Assembly: GCA_002354335.1 (NCBI GenBank) | Contig: DELI01000004.1 | Location: forward strand, 102,195 to 166,194 | Reading direction: 5' to 3' | Source of the DNA: Sphingobacterium sp. UBA2700 | Lineage (GTDB): Bacteria > Bacteroidota > Bacteroidia > Sphingobacteriales > Sphingobacteriaceae | Length of the DNA: 64,000 bases | Shown: positions 35,754 through 44,521 of the stretch, piece by piece | Layout: each line of letters begins with the position of its first letter | Position numbering within the stretch: position 1 is the stretch's first letter | The notes under the pieces: generated by a model | What the model saw: only the letters and a program-made list of their open reading frames with translations | Told to the model about the DNA's origin: nothing | Databases searched by the model: none | Made by a program: the position numbers and the translations under genes

Positions 35754-36800
35754 TTGAAGAAACTAGATGTAAGCAAAAATGAACGCGAGATTATTGAAGA
35801 TGCTTTGTCACATTGGCAATCGCAGTCGCTGTTGGATGATGATAAAGTTAATCAACTAAAAGATAATCTGGATGATAAGGGATTTGAATGGGGGGTATTG
35901 GCGCGTTATGCGTTTTGGGTGGCACTTGCTTCGCTCATATTCTCGGTAGTTTCGCTCTTCTCGGATGATTATCTGAATACCCTCATAGAGAAATTCTATG
36001 ATACGCCGAATGTTGTTTTTTGCATCGTATTTGCTGGACTGGCGGTGCTTTTCTATATGCTTGGCTTCCGGAATAAGCAAAAGAATCCGGAAAAGACCTT
36101 TTCCAATGAAACGCTGATGTTGGCTGGTTCTTTTTCTACAGCAGCCTGTATTGGTTTCCTCGGCCAGATCTTAGACCGGACAGACCATTACTTTACGATT
36201 CTTTTCTTGCTCTCTATATTAATTTATGGCTTTCTTTCTGTTAAACTCGGCTCCAAGCTTATTTGGGTTTTCACCCTAGTGGCTCTCGGAATTTGGTTTG
36301 CAACAGAAACAGCGCTGCATAGCAATTGGGGATTCAAGTTCTGGGGAATGAACTATCCCCTGCGCTTCACGATCTTCGGGGCGCTACTTACCGCCTTCGC
36401 TGTCTTGGCGCAGGATAAGATAAAACCTCTAGCCATGTTTCGTTCTACATCTTATGTGATTGGACTTTTATACACGATGATCGCGCTTTGGCTGCTTTCC
36501 ATCTTCGGGAATTATAGTGATCTGGAGAAATGGTCTTCCGTTCGACAGTATGAGATCTTCTACTGGGGATTGCTTGGGATAGGAGTGTCCCTAGGGCTCG
36601 CGCTATACGGGATGAAAGCAAAGGATAATACATCCAGAGATATTGGATTCGTGTTCTTTATCCTGAACCTTTACACGCGTTTCGTTGAGTATCTATGGGA
36701 TAACATCAACCGAACAGTATTCTTCTTAATCCTAGCGGTGTCCTTTTGGTTCGTGGGAAGATGGGCGGAGAAAATCTGGAAGAAGAAAGATAGCCGATAA
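35754..36800 (+). CDS. DUF2157-like multi-helix membrane protein
   Basis: A 348-aa protein with an N-terminal soluble helical segment (residues 1-48; a SHWQSQSLLDDDKVNQL stretch typical of DUF2157 openings) followed by about nine transmembrane helices. Function unknown. The start must be TTG at 35754: an in-frame TAG lies at 35745-35747 and there is no ATG until well into the membrane part. It is isolated, divergent from uvrA, and ends at a strong terminator. Confidence 0.7.
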   Translation: MKKLDVSKNEREIIEDALSHWQSQSLLDDDKVNQLKDNLDDKGFEWGVLARYAFWVALASLIFSVVSLFSDDYLNTLIEKFYDTPNVVFCIVFAGLAVLFYMLGFRNKQKNPEKTFSNETLMLAGSFSTAACIGFLGQILDRTDHYFTILFLLSILIYGFLSVKLGSKLIWVFTLVALGIWFATETALHSNWGFKFWGMNYPLRFTIFGALLTAFAVLAQDKIKPLAMFRSTSYVIGLLYTMIALWLLSIFGNYSDLEKWSSVRQYEIFYWGLLGIGVSLGLALYGMKAKDNTSRDIGFVFFILNLYTRFVEYLWDNINRTVFFLILAVSFWFVGRWAEKIWKKKDSR

Positions 36801-36833
36801 AAAATAAGACGCCATATAGGCGTCTTATTTTTA
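36801..36833. terminator. Terminator between the DUF2157-like gene and lpdA copy 1
   Basis: AATAAGACGCC (36803-36813) pairs with GGCGTCTTATT (36819-36829), with A and T runs on the two sides, so it can serve both converging genes. Confidence 0.85.
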
Positions 36834-36858
36834 AAATCTTATGTCTATTGTCTAACGA

Positions 36859-38247
36859 CTATAGGTGGATTACTTCGCCGTAAGCATCAGCTACAGCTTC
36901 CATAATCGCTTCACTCATTGTTGGGTGAGGGTGAACCGCCTTCAGTACTTCATGTCCAGTAGTCTCTAATTTACGAGCAACTACAACTTCAGCAATCATT
37001 TCAGTCACATTCGCACCGATTAAGTGTGCTCCTAAGAACTCTCCGTATTTCGCGTCGAAGATAACTTTCACAAAGCCATCTTTCGCACCTGCAGCAGATG
37101 CTTTACCCGATGCAGAGAATGGGAATTTACCAACTTTAACTTCGTATCCTGCGTCTTTAGCCGCTTTCTCAGTGAAACCAACTGAAGCAATCTCTGGTGA
37201 ACAGTATGTACATCCAGGGATGTTATTGTAGTCGATTGGGTCTACATGTAGACCTTTGATCTTCTCAACGCAAGTAATACCTTCCGCAGAAGCAACGTGT
37301 GCAAGAGCCTGACCTTTTACGATATCACCAATAGCATAAACGCCATCAATGTTTGTTTTATAATAATCATCAACCAGAACACGACCTTTGTCAGTTTTCA
37401 CACCAACTTCTTCAAGTCCTAGGTTTTCGATGTTAGGCGTAATACCAACAGCAGATAAAACAACCTCAGCTTCGATTACCTCTTCGCCTTTTGCAGTTTT
37501 AATATGCACCTTAGAAAGTTCTCCTTTGGTATCTACCGAAGTAACTTCTGATTTAGTTAAGATATTGATACCCGCTTTTTTCAAAGATTTCTCTAATTGT
37601 TTTGAGATTTCTTCGTCCTCTACCGGAACAATACGATCCATGAATTCAACAATAGTAACTTGTGTTCCGATTGCATTATAGAAATAAGCAAACTCGACAC
37701 CAATAGCACCAGAACCAACAACTACGATTGATTTAGGTTGCTTCGGAAGATTCATTGCTTGACGGTAGCCAATGATCTTAGTTCCGTCTTGTGGTAAGTT
37801 AGGTAATTCTCTTGAACGAGCACCGGTAGCTAAGATGGTGTGTTTTGCTGTATATTCTTTGGTTGTACCATCCGCAGCTTTAACATCAATTTTACCACCT
37901 TTTTTAATTTTTGCAGTACCCATAATCACATCGATTTTGTTCTTTTTCATCAAGAACTGGATACCCTTGCTCATACCGTCAGCGACGCCACGACTTCTTT
38001 TAACGATAGCACCAAAATCAGCTTCTCCGCCATTTACTTTGATACCGTATTCTTCTGCATGATTTAAATATTCGAATACTTGCGCACTCTTTAGAAGTGC
38101 CTTTGTAGGAATACAACCCCAGTTAAGGCAAATTCCTCCTAATGCTTCACGTTCGATAATGGCCGTTTTGAACCCCAATTGAGAGGCTCTGATGGCAGCT
38201 ACATATCCACCAGGTCCACTACCAATAACAATAATGTCGTAATTCAT
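36859..38247 (-). CDS. lpdA: Dihydrolipoyl dehydrogenase (copy 1)
   Basis: FAD-dependent E3 component of 2-oxoacid dehydrogenase complexes, reoxidising dihydrolipoamide with NAD+. The 462-aa sequence has FAD-binding VIGSGPGGYVAAIRASQ at the N-terminus, the redox disulfide GGICLNWGCIPTKAL (about residues 37-51), NAD-binding VVGSGAIGVEFAYFY (about 176-190) and the C-terminal catalytic HPHPTMSE (about 440). A second, clearly different copy lies 1 kb away. No E1/E2 gene is nearby, so the complex each serves is not shown. Confidence 0.92.
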   Translation of the reverse strand: MNYDIIVIGSGPGGYVAAIRASQLGFKTAIIEREALGGICLNWGCIPTKALLKSAQVFEYLNHAEEYGIKVNGGEADFGAIVKRSRGVADGMSKGIQFLMKKNKIDVIMGTAKIKKGGKIDVKAADGTTKEYTAKHTILATGARSRELPNLPQDGTKIIGYRQAMNLPKQPKSIVVVGSGAIGVEFAYFYNAIGTQVTIVEFMDRIVPVEDEEISKQLEKSLKKAGINILTKSEVTSVDTKGELSKVHIKTAKGEEVIEAEVVLSAVGITPNIENLGLEEVGVKTDKGRVLVDDYYKTNIDGVYAIGDIVKGQALAHVASAEGITCVEKIKGLHVDPIDYNNIPGCTYCSPEIASVGFTEKAAKDAGYEVKVGKFPFSASGKASAAGAKDGFVKVIFDAKYGEFLGAHLIGANVTEMIAEVVVARKLETTGHEVLKAVHPHPTMSEAIMEAVADAYGEVIHL

Positions 38248-38437
38248 AAATATTAAGTGTCGTTATGTTATGCTTATACAATTATCCAAAAATACATATT
38301 TTTTATTTAGTCTTTCGTTTTCTTTAGCTTAAATGGTTGGAAAAAGGCATAGAAGTGTCATAAACCAGAAAGATAGGACAGCGCGCTTCGAAAACTCCGC
38401 TAAATCAATTAATTTGCGCCAAATTAAGAATTACACT

Positions 38438-38734
38438 ATGTTACGTATCTTTCAACAAGTTGCTCTCTGGGAAGCTATTTCTACTATTTTACTTTTCTTC
38501 GTTGCCATGCCTCTAAAATATTTCGCAGGAATTCCTGAAGCTGTACGCGTGGCAGGGTCGATACATGGATTCTTAGTAGTCATCTTTGTTGTTCTTCTAG
38601 TAGCTTGTTGGCAGACCTATAACTGGTCATTTGGACGCGTTGTAAAGTACTTCTTCTTAAGCTTAATCCCTATTGTTTCTTTCTGGGTAGAGAAAGATCT
38701 TAAGCGTGAAATTCAAGCGCAGAAAGCCGCTTAA
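38438..38734 (+). CDS. DUF3817 membrane protein
   Basis: A 98-aa protein with three hydrophobic helices (about residues 8-26, 38-58 and 66-86). It shows the DUF3817 pattern: an N-terminal LRIFQQVALWEAIS, the central VRVAGSIHGFLVVIF with a conserved-type His, and a basic C-terminus EKDLKRE. Function unknown. The ATG at 38438 is chosen; the upstream extension to 38333 is basic and unlike the family. It converges with the thioesterase gene. Confidence 0.75.
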   Translation: MLRIFQQVALWEAISTILLFFVAMPLKYFAGIPEAVRVAGSIHGFLVVIFVVLLVACWQTYNWSFGRVVKYFFLSLIPIVSFWVEKDLKREIQAQKAA

Positions 38735-39138
38735 TCACGTCGATTCACGTCTCTATCAACCCCCATATAAGCATAAGTAATCTCCGTTCTACCATGTGGA
38801 ACAGGATTTCCCTGTGGGTCAAGATTTACAAAGACCAACTTATCGATTGATAAGATTGTCTTTCTGCTAATCTTATTTCTAACCTCGCAACGCATGGTCA
38901 AAGAAGTATTCCCGAAGTTAATTGCTTCGATTCCCAATTCGATGATATCTCCTTGTTTCGCGGAGGATACGAAGTTGATTTCTGAGATAAACTTAGTCAC
39001 CACATGTGGATTGCCCAACTGTACGATGGCATAAATAACAGCCTCTTCGTCTATCCAACGGAGCAGAGTCCCTCCGAATAGCGATCCGTTAGGGTTTAGG
39101 TCTTCAGGTTTAACCCATTTTCTAGTATAAAAGTTCAT
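38731..39138 (-). CDS. Acyl-CoA thioesterase (hotdog fold, YciA-like)
   Basis: A 135-aa single hotdog-domain protein. The family pattern is visible: NPNGSLFGGTLLRWIDEEAVIYA (about residues 15-37) with the catalytic-type Asp on the central helix, followed by beta strands VVTKFISEINFVSSAKQGDIIELG. Such enzymes hydrolyse acyl-CoAs, often of broad chain length; the exact substrate is unknown. Its stop overlaps the end of the converging DUF3817 gene by 4 nt. The 74-bp repeat copy 2 lies just upstream of its start. Confidence 0.8.
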   Translation of the reverse strand: MNFYTRKWVKPEDLNPNGSLFGGTLLRWIDEEAVIYAIVQLGNPHVVTKFISEINFVSSAKQGDIIELGIEAINFGNTSLTMRCEVRNKISRKTILSIDKLVFVNLDPQGNPVPHGRTEITYAYMGVDRDVNRRD

Positions 39139-39154
39139 AGGGCAAATTTAAAAC

Positions 39155-39227
39155 AAAACTTTCATGTCTTCATTGAATAGCGTCAGAAATGAAAGCTCTT
39201 GATGGCCATTGAAAACAGACGCTTTCA
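39155..39227. repeat. 74-bp dispersed repeat, copy 2
   Basis: Same ends as the copy at 25824-25897 (AAAACTTTCATG to AAAACAGACGCTTTCA), with substitutions in the middle. It lies between the lpdA copy 2 terminator and the thioesterase start. Confidence 0.8.
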
Positions 39228-39257
39228 CAAAAAAAGGCAAACCGAAGTTTGCCTTTT
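39228..39257 (-). terminator. Terminator of lpdA copy 2
   Basis: AAAGGCAAAC (39233-39242) pairs with GTTTGCCTTT (39247-39256) around CGAA. The minus strand continues into TTTTT. Confidence 0.8.
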
Positions 39258-39276
39258 CTAAATATTTATTTTCTGC

Positions 39277-40683
39277 TTAAGCGTGGATCGCTCTATTTGC
39301 AGTTGCTGCTAATGCAGCTTCTTTTAATGCCTCTGTAAATGTTGGGTGAGCATGACAGATTCTACCGATATCTTCTGCAGAAGCACGGTATTCCATAGCT
39401 ACTACCGCTTCAGCGATCATGTCTGCTGCGCGAGGGCCAATCATATGTACACCTAAGATTTCATCTGTATCGGCATCTGCTAATACCTTGATAAATCCAT
39501 CTGTGTCACCAGATGCTTTCGCACGTCCTGATGCTTTGAATGAGAAGCTTCCTGATTTATATTTCTTACCCGCTTCTTTTAATTGCTCTTCAGTCTGACC
39601 AACAGATGCAACTTCTGGCCATGTATAAACGACACCAGGAATTAAGTTGTAATCGATATGAGGTTTTTGACCAACGATGCGCTCTGCAACATAGATACCT
39701 TCGTCTTCCGCTTTGTGAGCTAACATCGCACCGCGAACAACATCACCAATTGCATAAACACCTTCTACTGAAGTTTCCATATGCTCATTAACAGTGATTT
39801 TATTTCCGCGCTCTTCCGTTTTGATACCGATATTTTCTAAGCCTAAGCCTTCAGTGTAAGCAGTTCTACCAACAGCTACGATGCAGTAATCGCCTTCCAA
39901 AACAACCTCTTGGCCTTTGGAATCTTCAGCAGTCACCGTTACTTTCTTGCCTTTTGCAACAGCACCAGTAACTTTGTGGCTCATGAAGAACTCCATACCT
40001 AAGTTTTTCTTCAATACGCGTTGTAATTCTTTACCTAATCCGCCATCCATCGTTGCGATGATTGATTTAGCATATTCTACAACGGAAACCTTAGCACCTA
40101 GACGCGCATAAACTGATCCTAACTCCAAACCGATTACACCACCACCGATAACGATAAGGTGCTTAGGTACTTCTGTTAAATTCAATGCTTCTGTTGAAGT
40201 GATGATACGACTTTTGTCAACTGGCAAGAAAGGTAATGCTGTAGGTTTAGAACCTGTAGCGATAATGATGTTTTTACCTTTGATTTCCTCCGTAGAACCG
40301 TCATTCTTTGTAATTTTGATCGTGTTCTTATCCACAAATGAACCAACGCCTTCGAAGCTGTCGATTTTGTTTTTCTTGAATAAGAAAGTAATACCAGCAG
40401 TATTTTGAGCAATGACGTCGTTTTTACGAGCAATCATTTTCTTCATATCAATTTTTAGGTTGCTCAAAGAGATACCATGTTGGTCAAAGTTATGAGCCGC
40501 ATTATGATAGTGCTCCGAAGAGTCTAACAAGGCTTTTGAAGGAATACAACCTACATTTAAACAGGTACCACCAAATGTGCTATATTTTTCGATAACAGCA
40601 GTTTTCAAACCAAGTTGAGCACAACGGATAGCGGCAACATATCCACCTGGACCACTACCGATTACAATTACGTCGTATTGCAT
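39277..40683 (-). CDS. lpdA: Dihydrolipoyl dehydrogenase (copy 2)
   Basis: A 468-aa paralogue of the gene at 36859, with the same architecture but distinct sequence: FAD site VIGSGPGGYVAAIRCAQ, disulfide GGTCLNVGCIPSKALLDSS (about residues 39-57), NAD site VIGGGVIGLELGSVY (about 180-194), and catalytic CHAHPTFTE (about 445). The CLNVGCIPSK form resembles the classic 2-oxoglutarate/pyruvate dehydrogenase E3. On the minus strand TTTG-N16-TAAATTTG (40736-40709) is a promoter-like match just upstream. Confidence 0.93.
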   Translation of the reverse strand: MQYDVIVIGSGPGGYVAAIRCAQLGLKTAVIEKYSTFGGTCLNVGCIPSKALLDSSEHYHNAAHNFDQHGISLSNLKIDMKKMIARKNDVIAQNTAGITFLFKKNKIDSFEGVGSFVDKNTIKITKNDGSTEEIKGKNIIIATGSKPTALPFLPVDKSRIITSTEALNLTEVPKHLIVIGGGVIGLELGSVYARLGAKVSVVEYAKSIIATMDGGLGKELQRVLKKNLGMEFFMSHKVTGAVAKGKKVTVTAEDSKGQEVVLEGDYCIVAVGRTAYTEGLGLENIGIKTEERGNKITVNEHMETSVEGVYAIGDVVRGAMLAHKAEDEGIYVAERIVGQKPHIDYNLIPGVVYTWPEVASVGQTEEQLKEAGKKYKSGSFSFKASGRAKASGDTDGFIKVLADADTDEILGVHMIGPRAADMIAEAVVAMEYRASAEDIGRICHAHPTFTEALKEAALAATANRAIHA

Positions 40684-40822
40684 AGAGTTTTTATTTGTTT
40701 AACGGCCTCAAATTTACTATTTATCTATGGAACAAACGAACGTAAATCAATATTTACTATAGCAATCGTATGCATAAACTACGTAGAAATGACAGGCCTA
40801 CCGAATCCTTAGCTATGGAAAT

Positions 40823-40852
40823 AAAAAAGCCCCGAATAATTCGAGGCTAATT
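40823..40852 (-). terminator. Terminator of the azurin gene
   Basis: On the minus strand AGCCTCGAA pairs with TTCGGGGCT (one G-U pair) around TTA and is followed by TTTTTT. Confidence 0.75.
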
Positions 40853-40874
40853 TTATGAATTGCGCTAAATAAGA

Positions 40875-41417
40875 TTATTCAGCTACGATTTTTCCTTGCA
40901 TGATACCGAAGTGACCAGGGAAACTACATAGGAAAGGATAAACTCCCTTTTCCAACGTGAAAGTGATTTTGTCAGATTCACCTGGACCTAATAATTTCGT
41001 GTGTGCTACGATAGAAGTAAGTGATGATTTAGGGATGTACTCACTGTCAGCAGCTGCTGCAGCTTCTCCACCAAACGTAGGGATATCAACACCTGGTTTC
41101 AATACGACAAAGTTGTGTCCCATAGACTCTTTAGGCATCGATCCAACGTTTTTCAACGTCAATTCAACAGGCTCACCCGCTTTTACGCGAATTAAGTTAA
41201 TGTTGTACTGCATTTGATCATTTCCCTCAACTGTCCAAGTTTGTGAAGAGGTTACATTTTCAATTCCTGGTACTGTTTCTTCTGTTGTTGAAGCTGGAGC
41301 CTCAGTAGTCGGAGTAGATTCCGTAGAAGTAGCCTCCTCTTTCTTCTCTGCATTATTTCCGCAAGAAGAAACCGCGATAGCTAGAGCTAGTGCAGGAGCT
41401 AAAATTAATTTTTTCAT
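40875..41417 (-). CDS. Azurin-type blue copper lipoprotein
   Basis: Small electron carrier with a type 1 copper site. The 180-aa precursor has a lipoprotein signal peptide ending AVSSC (Cys about residue 19), so it is membrane-anchored in the periplasm or outer membrane. A Thr/Glu/Ser/Pro-rich linker follows (about 22-50), then the cupredoxin domain. All copper ligands are visible: His in MGHNFVVLK (about 104), and Cys, His and Met in FLCSFPGHFGIMQG (about 162-175). Likely a partner of a cytochrome oxidase or peroxidase, by family analogy only. Confidence 0.9.
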   Translation of the reverse strand: MKKLILAPALALAIAVSSCGNNAEKKEEATSTESTPTTEAPASTTEETVPGIENVTSSQTWTVEGNDQMQYNINLIRVKAGEPVELTLKNVGSMPKESMGHNFVVLKPGVDIPTFGGEAAAAADSEYIPKSSLTSIVAHTKLLGPGESDKITFTLEKGVYPFLCSFPGHFGIMQGKIVAE

Positions 41418-41500
41418 AACTAAACATTAAATTTAATATCCCCGAATTTACTATAAATAATTCATACTAACGAGTATAACGTTAGGAAATGAAAGATAAT

Positions 41501-43108
41501 TTAAGAATTAATCTTTGCTGTGACAGAAACAATCTTTTGATACAGTTCAATCGGGTCAAAAGGTTTTCCAATCACTCCATCAGCACCGGCTTGGAAAGCG
41601 GCAGCCTGCTCATGCTCCAATACCGAAGCCGAGATCGTGATAATAGGAATACCATGCTTTTCCGGTATGATGTGATTCTTGATTTCTTTAATTGCTTCAA
41701 AACCGCTCATAATAGGCATATGGGTATCCATAAGAATCAAGTCATAATGATTTGCCTCTACGTTTTCCAACGCCAAACGGCCATTACGAACGATATCCAC
41801 CTCACAGTTCCAACTACGTAGCATATGCGCAAGCATAAAGGAGTTCAAATCGTTGTCCTCCGCTACTAGAACGCGCATGTTGCTAAACTTCGGAAAGGTG
41901 TTGTAAGAAGGTGCATTGGTCTCACTTTTCTGCTCGTCGTGATCCGATGCCTCAAACCAGCCTTCAAAATAAAACTCCGAACCCTGCCCATACTCGCTCT
42001 TCGCGCCAACCTGACCATTTAACAGCTTCGCCAAACGTTTCACAATCGCAAGACCTAGCCCAGTACCGCCGAATTTCTTCGTGATACCATCATCAGCCTG
42101 TTCAAACGCCATAAAGATCTTTTCCACAGAATCGGCCTTGATACCAATCCCCGTATCCTTGACGATAAAGCGCAACAAAAAGTTATCTGCATGCTGCTCT
42201 AACAGGTTTACCGTGAGTGTAATAGAACCCGTTTCAGTGAATTTTAAACTGTTTGAAATAAAATTGCTGATGATTTGCTGCAAGCGCAGGGAATCGTAGC
42301 GAATATATTGAGGAACCCCTTCGTCCACTTCAATCTCGAAATTTAGATTCTTATGGGTCGCTTTTATTTTGAATATTCGATCGATATCCTCAATCATCTT
42401 CAGTAAGCTAAAGTCCTCAAATTCGATCTTCAACATTCCCGAGTCAATCTTTGAAAGATCCAGGATATCATTGATAATCAGTAGCAGCGATTGCGAAGCA
42501 TTATCCAAACGCTTTAGCCAATCACGTTGCTCTGCCGTAAGCTCCGAACTTTTGAACATATGCATGATTCCCATAATGCCGTTGATAGGCGTGCGGATCT
42601 CATGACTCATGTTTGCTAGAAAAATCTCTTTCGATTTCCTCGCTTGTACGGCTTCTTCTTTTGTTTTTAATAGCTCTTGCCGAGATAGTTCCAATTCACG
42701 GTTCTTCTCCTTCAGCTCTTGTTGTACCAAAATCTGCTGTACAAAAGAACGAACCTTCGCCACGGTAATTTCCGGGTTCAACGGTTTGTAGAGGTAATCA
42801 ACAGCGCCACTTTCTAGGCCCTGCAATAGGTATTTATCTTCCTTGGAAATCGCAGTAACCATAATAGCCATGATATGGCTCGTCTTGGGGTTGGACTTCA
42901 GAATAGAAACAAATTCAAATCCATTGATCTTTGGCATTTGGACATCTACTAGTGCAATAGAGATATCCTCTTTCCAGCAGATTTTCAATGCATCATTGGG
43001 GTCGGTTGAGGAGATAAGATTAACATGGTCAACATCTTCCAGTAATGCACTCAAACTGATGATATTTTCTTCCTTATCATCAAGGAGCAAAATGTTGATA
43101 GTCTTCAT
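41501..43108 (-). CDS. Response regulator/hybrid histidine kinase
   Basis: A 535-aa soluble signalling protein with receiver domains at both ends. An N-terminal receiver (about residues 4-120, phospho-Asp in IALVDVQMPKING) leads into a coiled coil (about 125-165), HisKA with NMSHEIRTPINGIMGI (about 168-185), HATPase_c ending GGTGLGLAIVKRLAKLLNG (about 350-370), and a C-terminal receiver (MRVLVAEDNDLNS, LILMDTHMPIMSG). There is no transmembrane segment. It is last in the operon, starting 8 nt after cheB. ATG at 43108 is preferred over TTG at 43120. Confidence 0.9.
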   Translation of the reverse strand: MKTINILLLDDKEENIISLSALLEDVDHVNLISSTDPNDALKICWKEDISIALVDVQMPKINGFEFVSILKSNPKTSHIMAIMVTAISKEDKYLLQGLESGAVDYLYKPLNPEITVAKVRSFVQQILVQQELKEKNRELELSRQELLKTKEEAVQARKSKEIFLANMSHEIRTPINGIMGIMHMFKSSELTAEQRDWLKRLDNASQSLLLIINDILDLSKIDSGMLKIEFEDFSLLKMIEDIDRIFKIKATHKNLNFEIEVDEGVPQYIRYDSLRLQQIISNFISNSLKFTETGSITLTVNLLEQHADNFLLRFIVKDTGIGIKADSVEKIFMAFEQADDGITKKFGGTGLGLAIVKRLAKLLNGQVGAKSEYGQGSEFYFEGWFEASDHDEQKSETNAPSYNTFPKFSNMRVLVAEDNDLNSFMLAHMLRSWNCEVDIVRNGRLALENVEANHYDLILMDTHMPIMSGFEAIKEIKNHIIPEKHGIPIITISASVLEHEQAAAFQAGADGVIGKPFDPIELYQKIVSVTAKINS

Positions 43109-43116
43109 TTTAGCAA

Positions 43117-43686
43117 TCAAGTTAATTTACTAAAATAGTCAATTATTTTAGCATTAGTAAGTGTTATAACATTTTTTGAAACTTTTTGACCGCTGGTCGG
43201 CATCGTATCGATTTTTGCCTCTTCTGGCGACTGAACATAACAGGTCGCGCCCAGCTCAGCCAGTCGTTTCAAACCTGCGGCACCGTCGGTATTTGCTCCA
43301 GACAACAAGAACGCGGTGCTATTTGTTTTATAGATATCAGCGACCGATTCAAAAAATACATCAATAGAGGGTCTGGAGAATTGAACAGGATCCGAAATAT
43401 CTAATGAAAACCGAAAATCCGGCTCTACCATTAAATGATAACCCGGGGGCGCGAAATAGATATTGTCGGCCAGGATCGGGAGTTTATCTTTTACGGATGT
43501 GACACTCCTGTTCAAGCGGCGCGATAAGCTAGATTCTACTTTCGTTTCGTATTTTGAATTACGATGTAAAACCACCACGATTGCCGACGAAAAGTATGTT
43601 GGAAGGTGGTCTAGAATATCCACGATGACTTCGTAAGCCCCCGCAGACCCACCAATCACAATAATATTTTTTGCCAATTCATCCAT
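43117..43686 (-). CDS. CheB-type protein-glutamate methylesterase domain
   Basis: A 189-aa stand-alone CheB methylesterase. The catalytic triad context is visible: Ser in IGGSAGAYEVI (about residues 12-22), His in VVLHRNSKYETKV (about 38-50), and Asp in LLSGANTDGAAGLKRLAE (about 128-145). It lacks the receiver domain of chemotaxis CheB, so it would be controlled by a partner. Start 1 nt after the cheR stop. No chemoreceptor or flagellar gene is in the window; the substrate may be a non-chemotaxis target such as the neighbouring kinase. Confidence 0.9.
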   Translation of the reverse strand: MDELAKNIIVIGGSAGAYEVIVDILDHLPTYFSSAIVVVLHRNSKYETKVESSLSRRLNRSVTSVKDKLPILADNIYFAPPGYHLMVEPDFRFSLDISDPVQFSRPSIDVFFESVADIYKTNSTAFLLSGANTDGAAGLKRLAELGATCYVQSPEEAKIDTMPTSGQKVSKNVITLTNAKIIDYFSKLT

Positions 43687-43687
43687 T

Positions 43688-44521
43688 CTATTTAATCTTC
43701 TGGTAGATGTTAAACTCTTTATCTACCACTTTGAAATTCTTCATAACCTCATGCCGCAACAATGTTTCTTTGGTGCCCAAGCATAGAAAGCCAAACAAGG
43801 CGAGCGATTCGTAAAACAAATTCATAACGCGCTCTTGAAGCTTTAAGTCAAAGTAGATCAGTACATTACGGCAGGTAATTAGGTGAAACTCGTTGAATAC
43901 CTGATCCGTAGCTAGGTTATGTGTCGAAAACAAAATATTTTGTCTAAGATCATGATTGATAATTGCCGCATCATAGCGAGCTGTATAATAAGAAGCAAAA
44001 TGCTCTTTCGAATCAAACGCATTGAAGTTCTCCGTGTATTCTTTGAATTTCTTCAATGGATAGATTCCTTTTTTCGCAACGTCAAGGACCTTGCTATTGA
44101 TGTCGGTCCCGTAGATAAACGAGCGATCGCTAAGCCCATGCTCGCGCAACAAGATTGCCAGGGAATAGACCTCCTCACCCGTCGAGCATCCAGCACTCCA
44201 AATCTTAATTCTGGGAAAGGTAGATAAATAGGGGATGATGTCGCTGCTCAGTTTATTGTAGAAGCCCGGGTCGCGAAACATCTCCGTCACATTCACCGTC
44301 ACTTCTTCAATAAAATAGGTTTGAAAGCCCGGCACATTCACCAATGCATTCTTTAAATCGACAATATCCATGTTCTCCAAACCCATAATCCGCTGGATTC
44401 TACGCTTCAAGGAGGAACGCGTATAGCCCGATAGATCAAAATCTGAGATGTTTTTCAATAAGAATATCAGATCTTCAATCTCTGAAAAGCTTATTTCGTG
44501 AGAATCCTCTAGCTTAGCCAT
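43688..44521 (-). CDS. CheR-type protein-glutamate methyltransferase
   Basis: A 277-aa SAM-dependent methyltransferase with the CheR N-terminal helical domain (about residues 10-75; SSLKRRIQRIM), TEMFRDPGFYNKL, the SAM-binding loop IWSAGCSTGEEVYSLAI (about 110-126), GTDINSKVLDVAKKG (about 140-154) and ITCRNVLIYFD (about 218). It is the partner of the adjacent cheB. Its start overlaps the end of the big hybrid kinase gene by 13 nt. Confidence 0.92.
   Translation of the reverse strand: MAKLEDSHEISFSEIEDLIFLLKNISDFDLSGYTRSSLKRRIQRIMGLENMDIVDLKNALVNVPGFQTYFIEEVTVNVTEMFRDPGFYNKLSSDIIPYLSTFPRIKIWSAGCSTGEEVYSLAILLREHGLSDRSFIYGTDINSKVLDVAKKGIYPLKKFKEYTENFNAFDSKEHFASYYTARYDAAIINHDLRQNILFSTHNLATDQVFNEFHLITCRNVLIYFDLKLQERVMNLFYESLALFGFLCLGTKETLLRHEVMKNFKVVDKEFNIYQKIK

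Noticed and set aside
41465..41484. Inverted repeat CTAACG/CGTTAG between azurin and the kinase operon as a terminator
   Set aside because: Short arms and no T-run on either strand; not enough to call.
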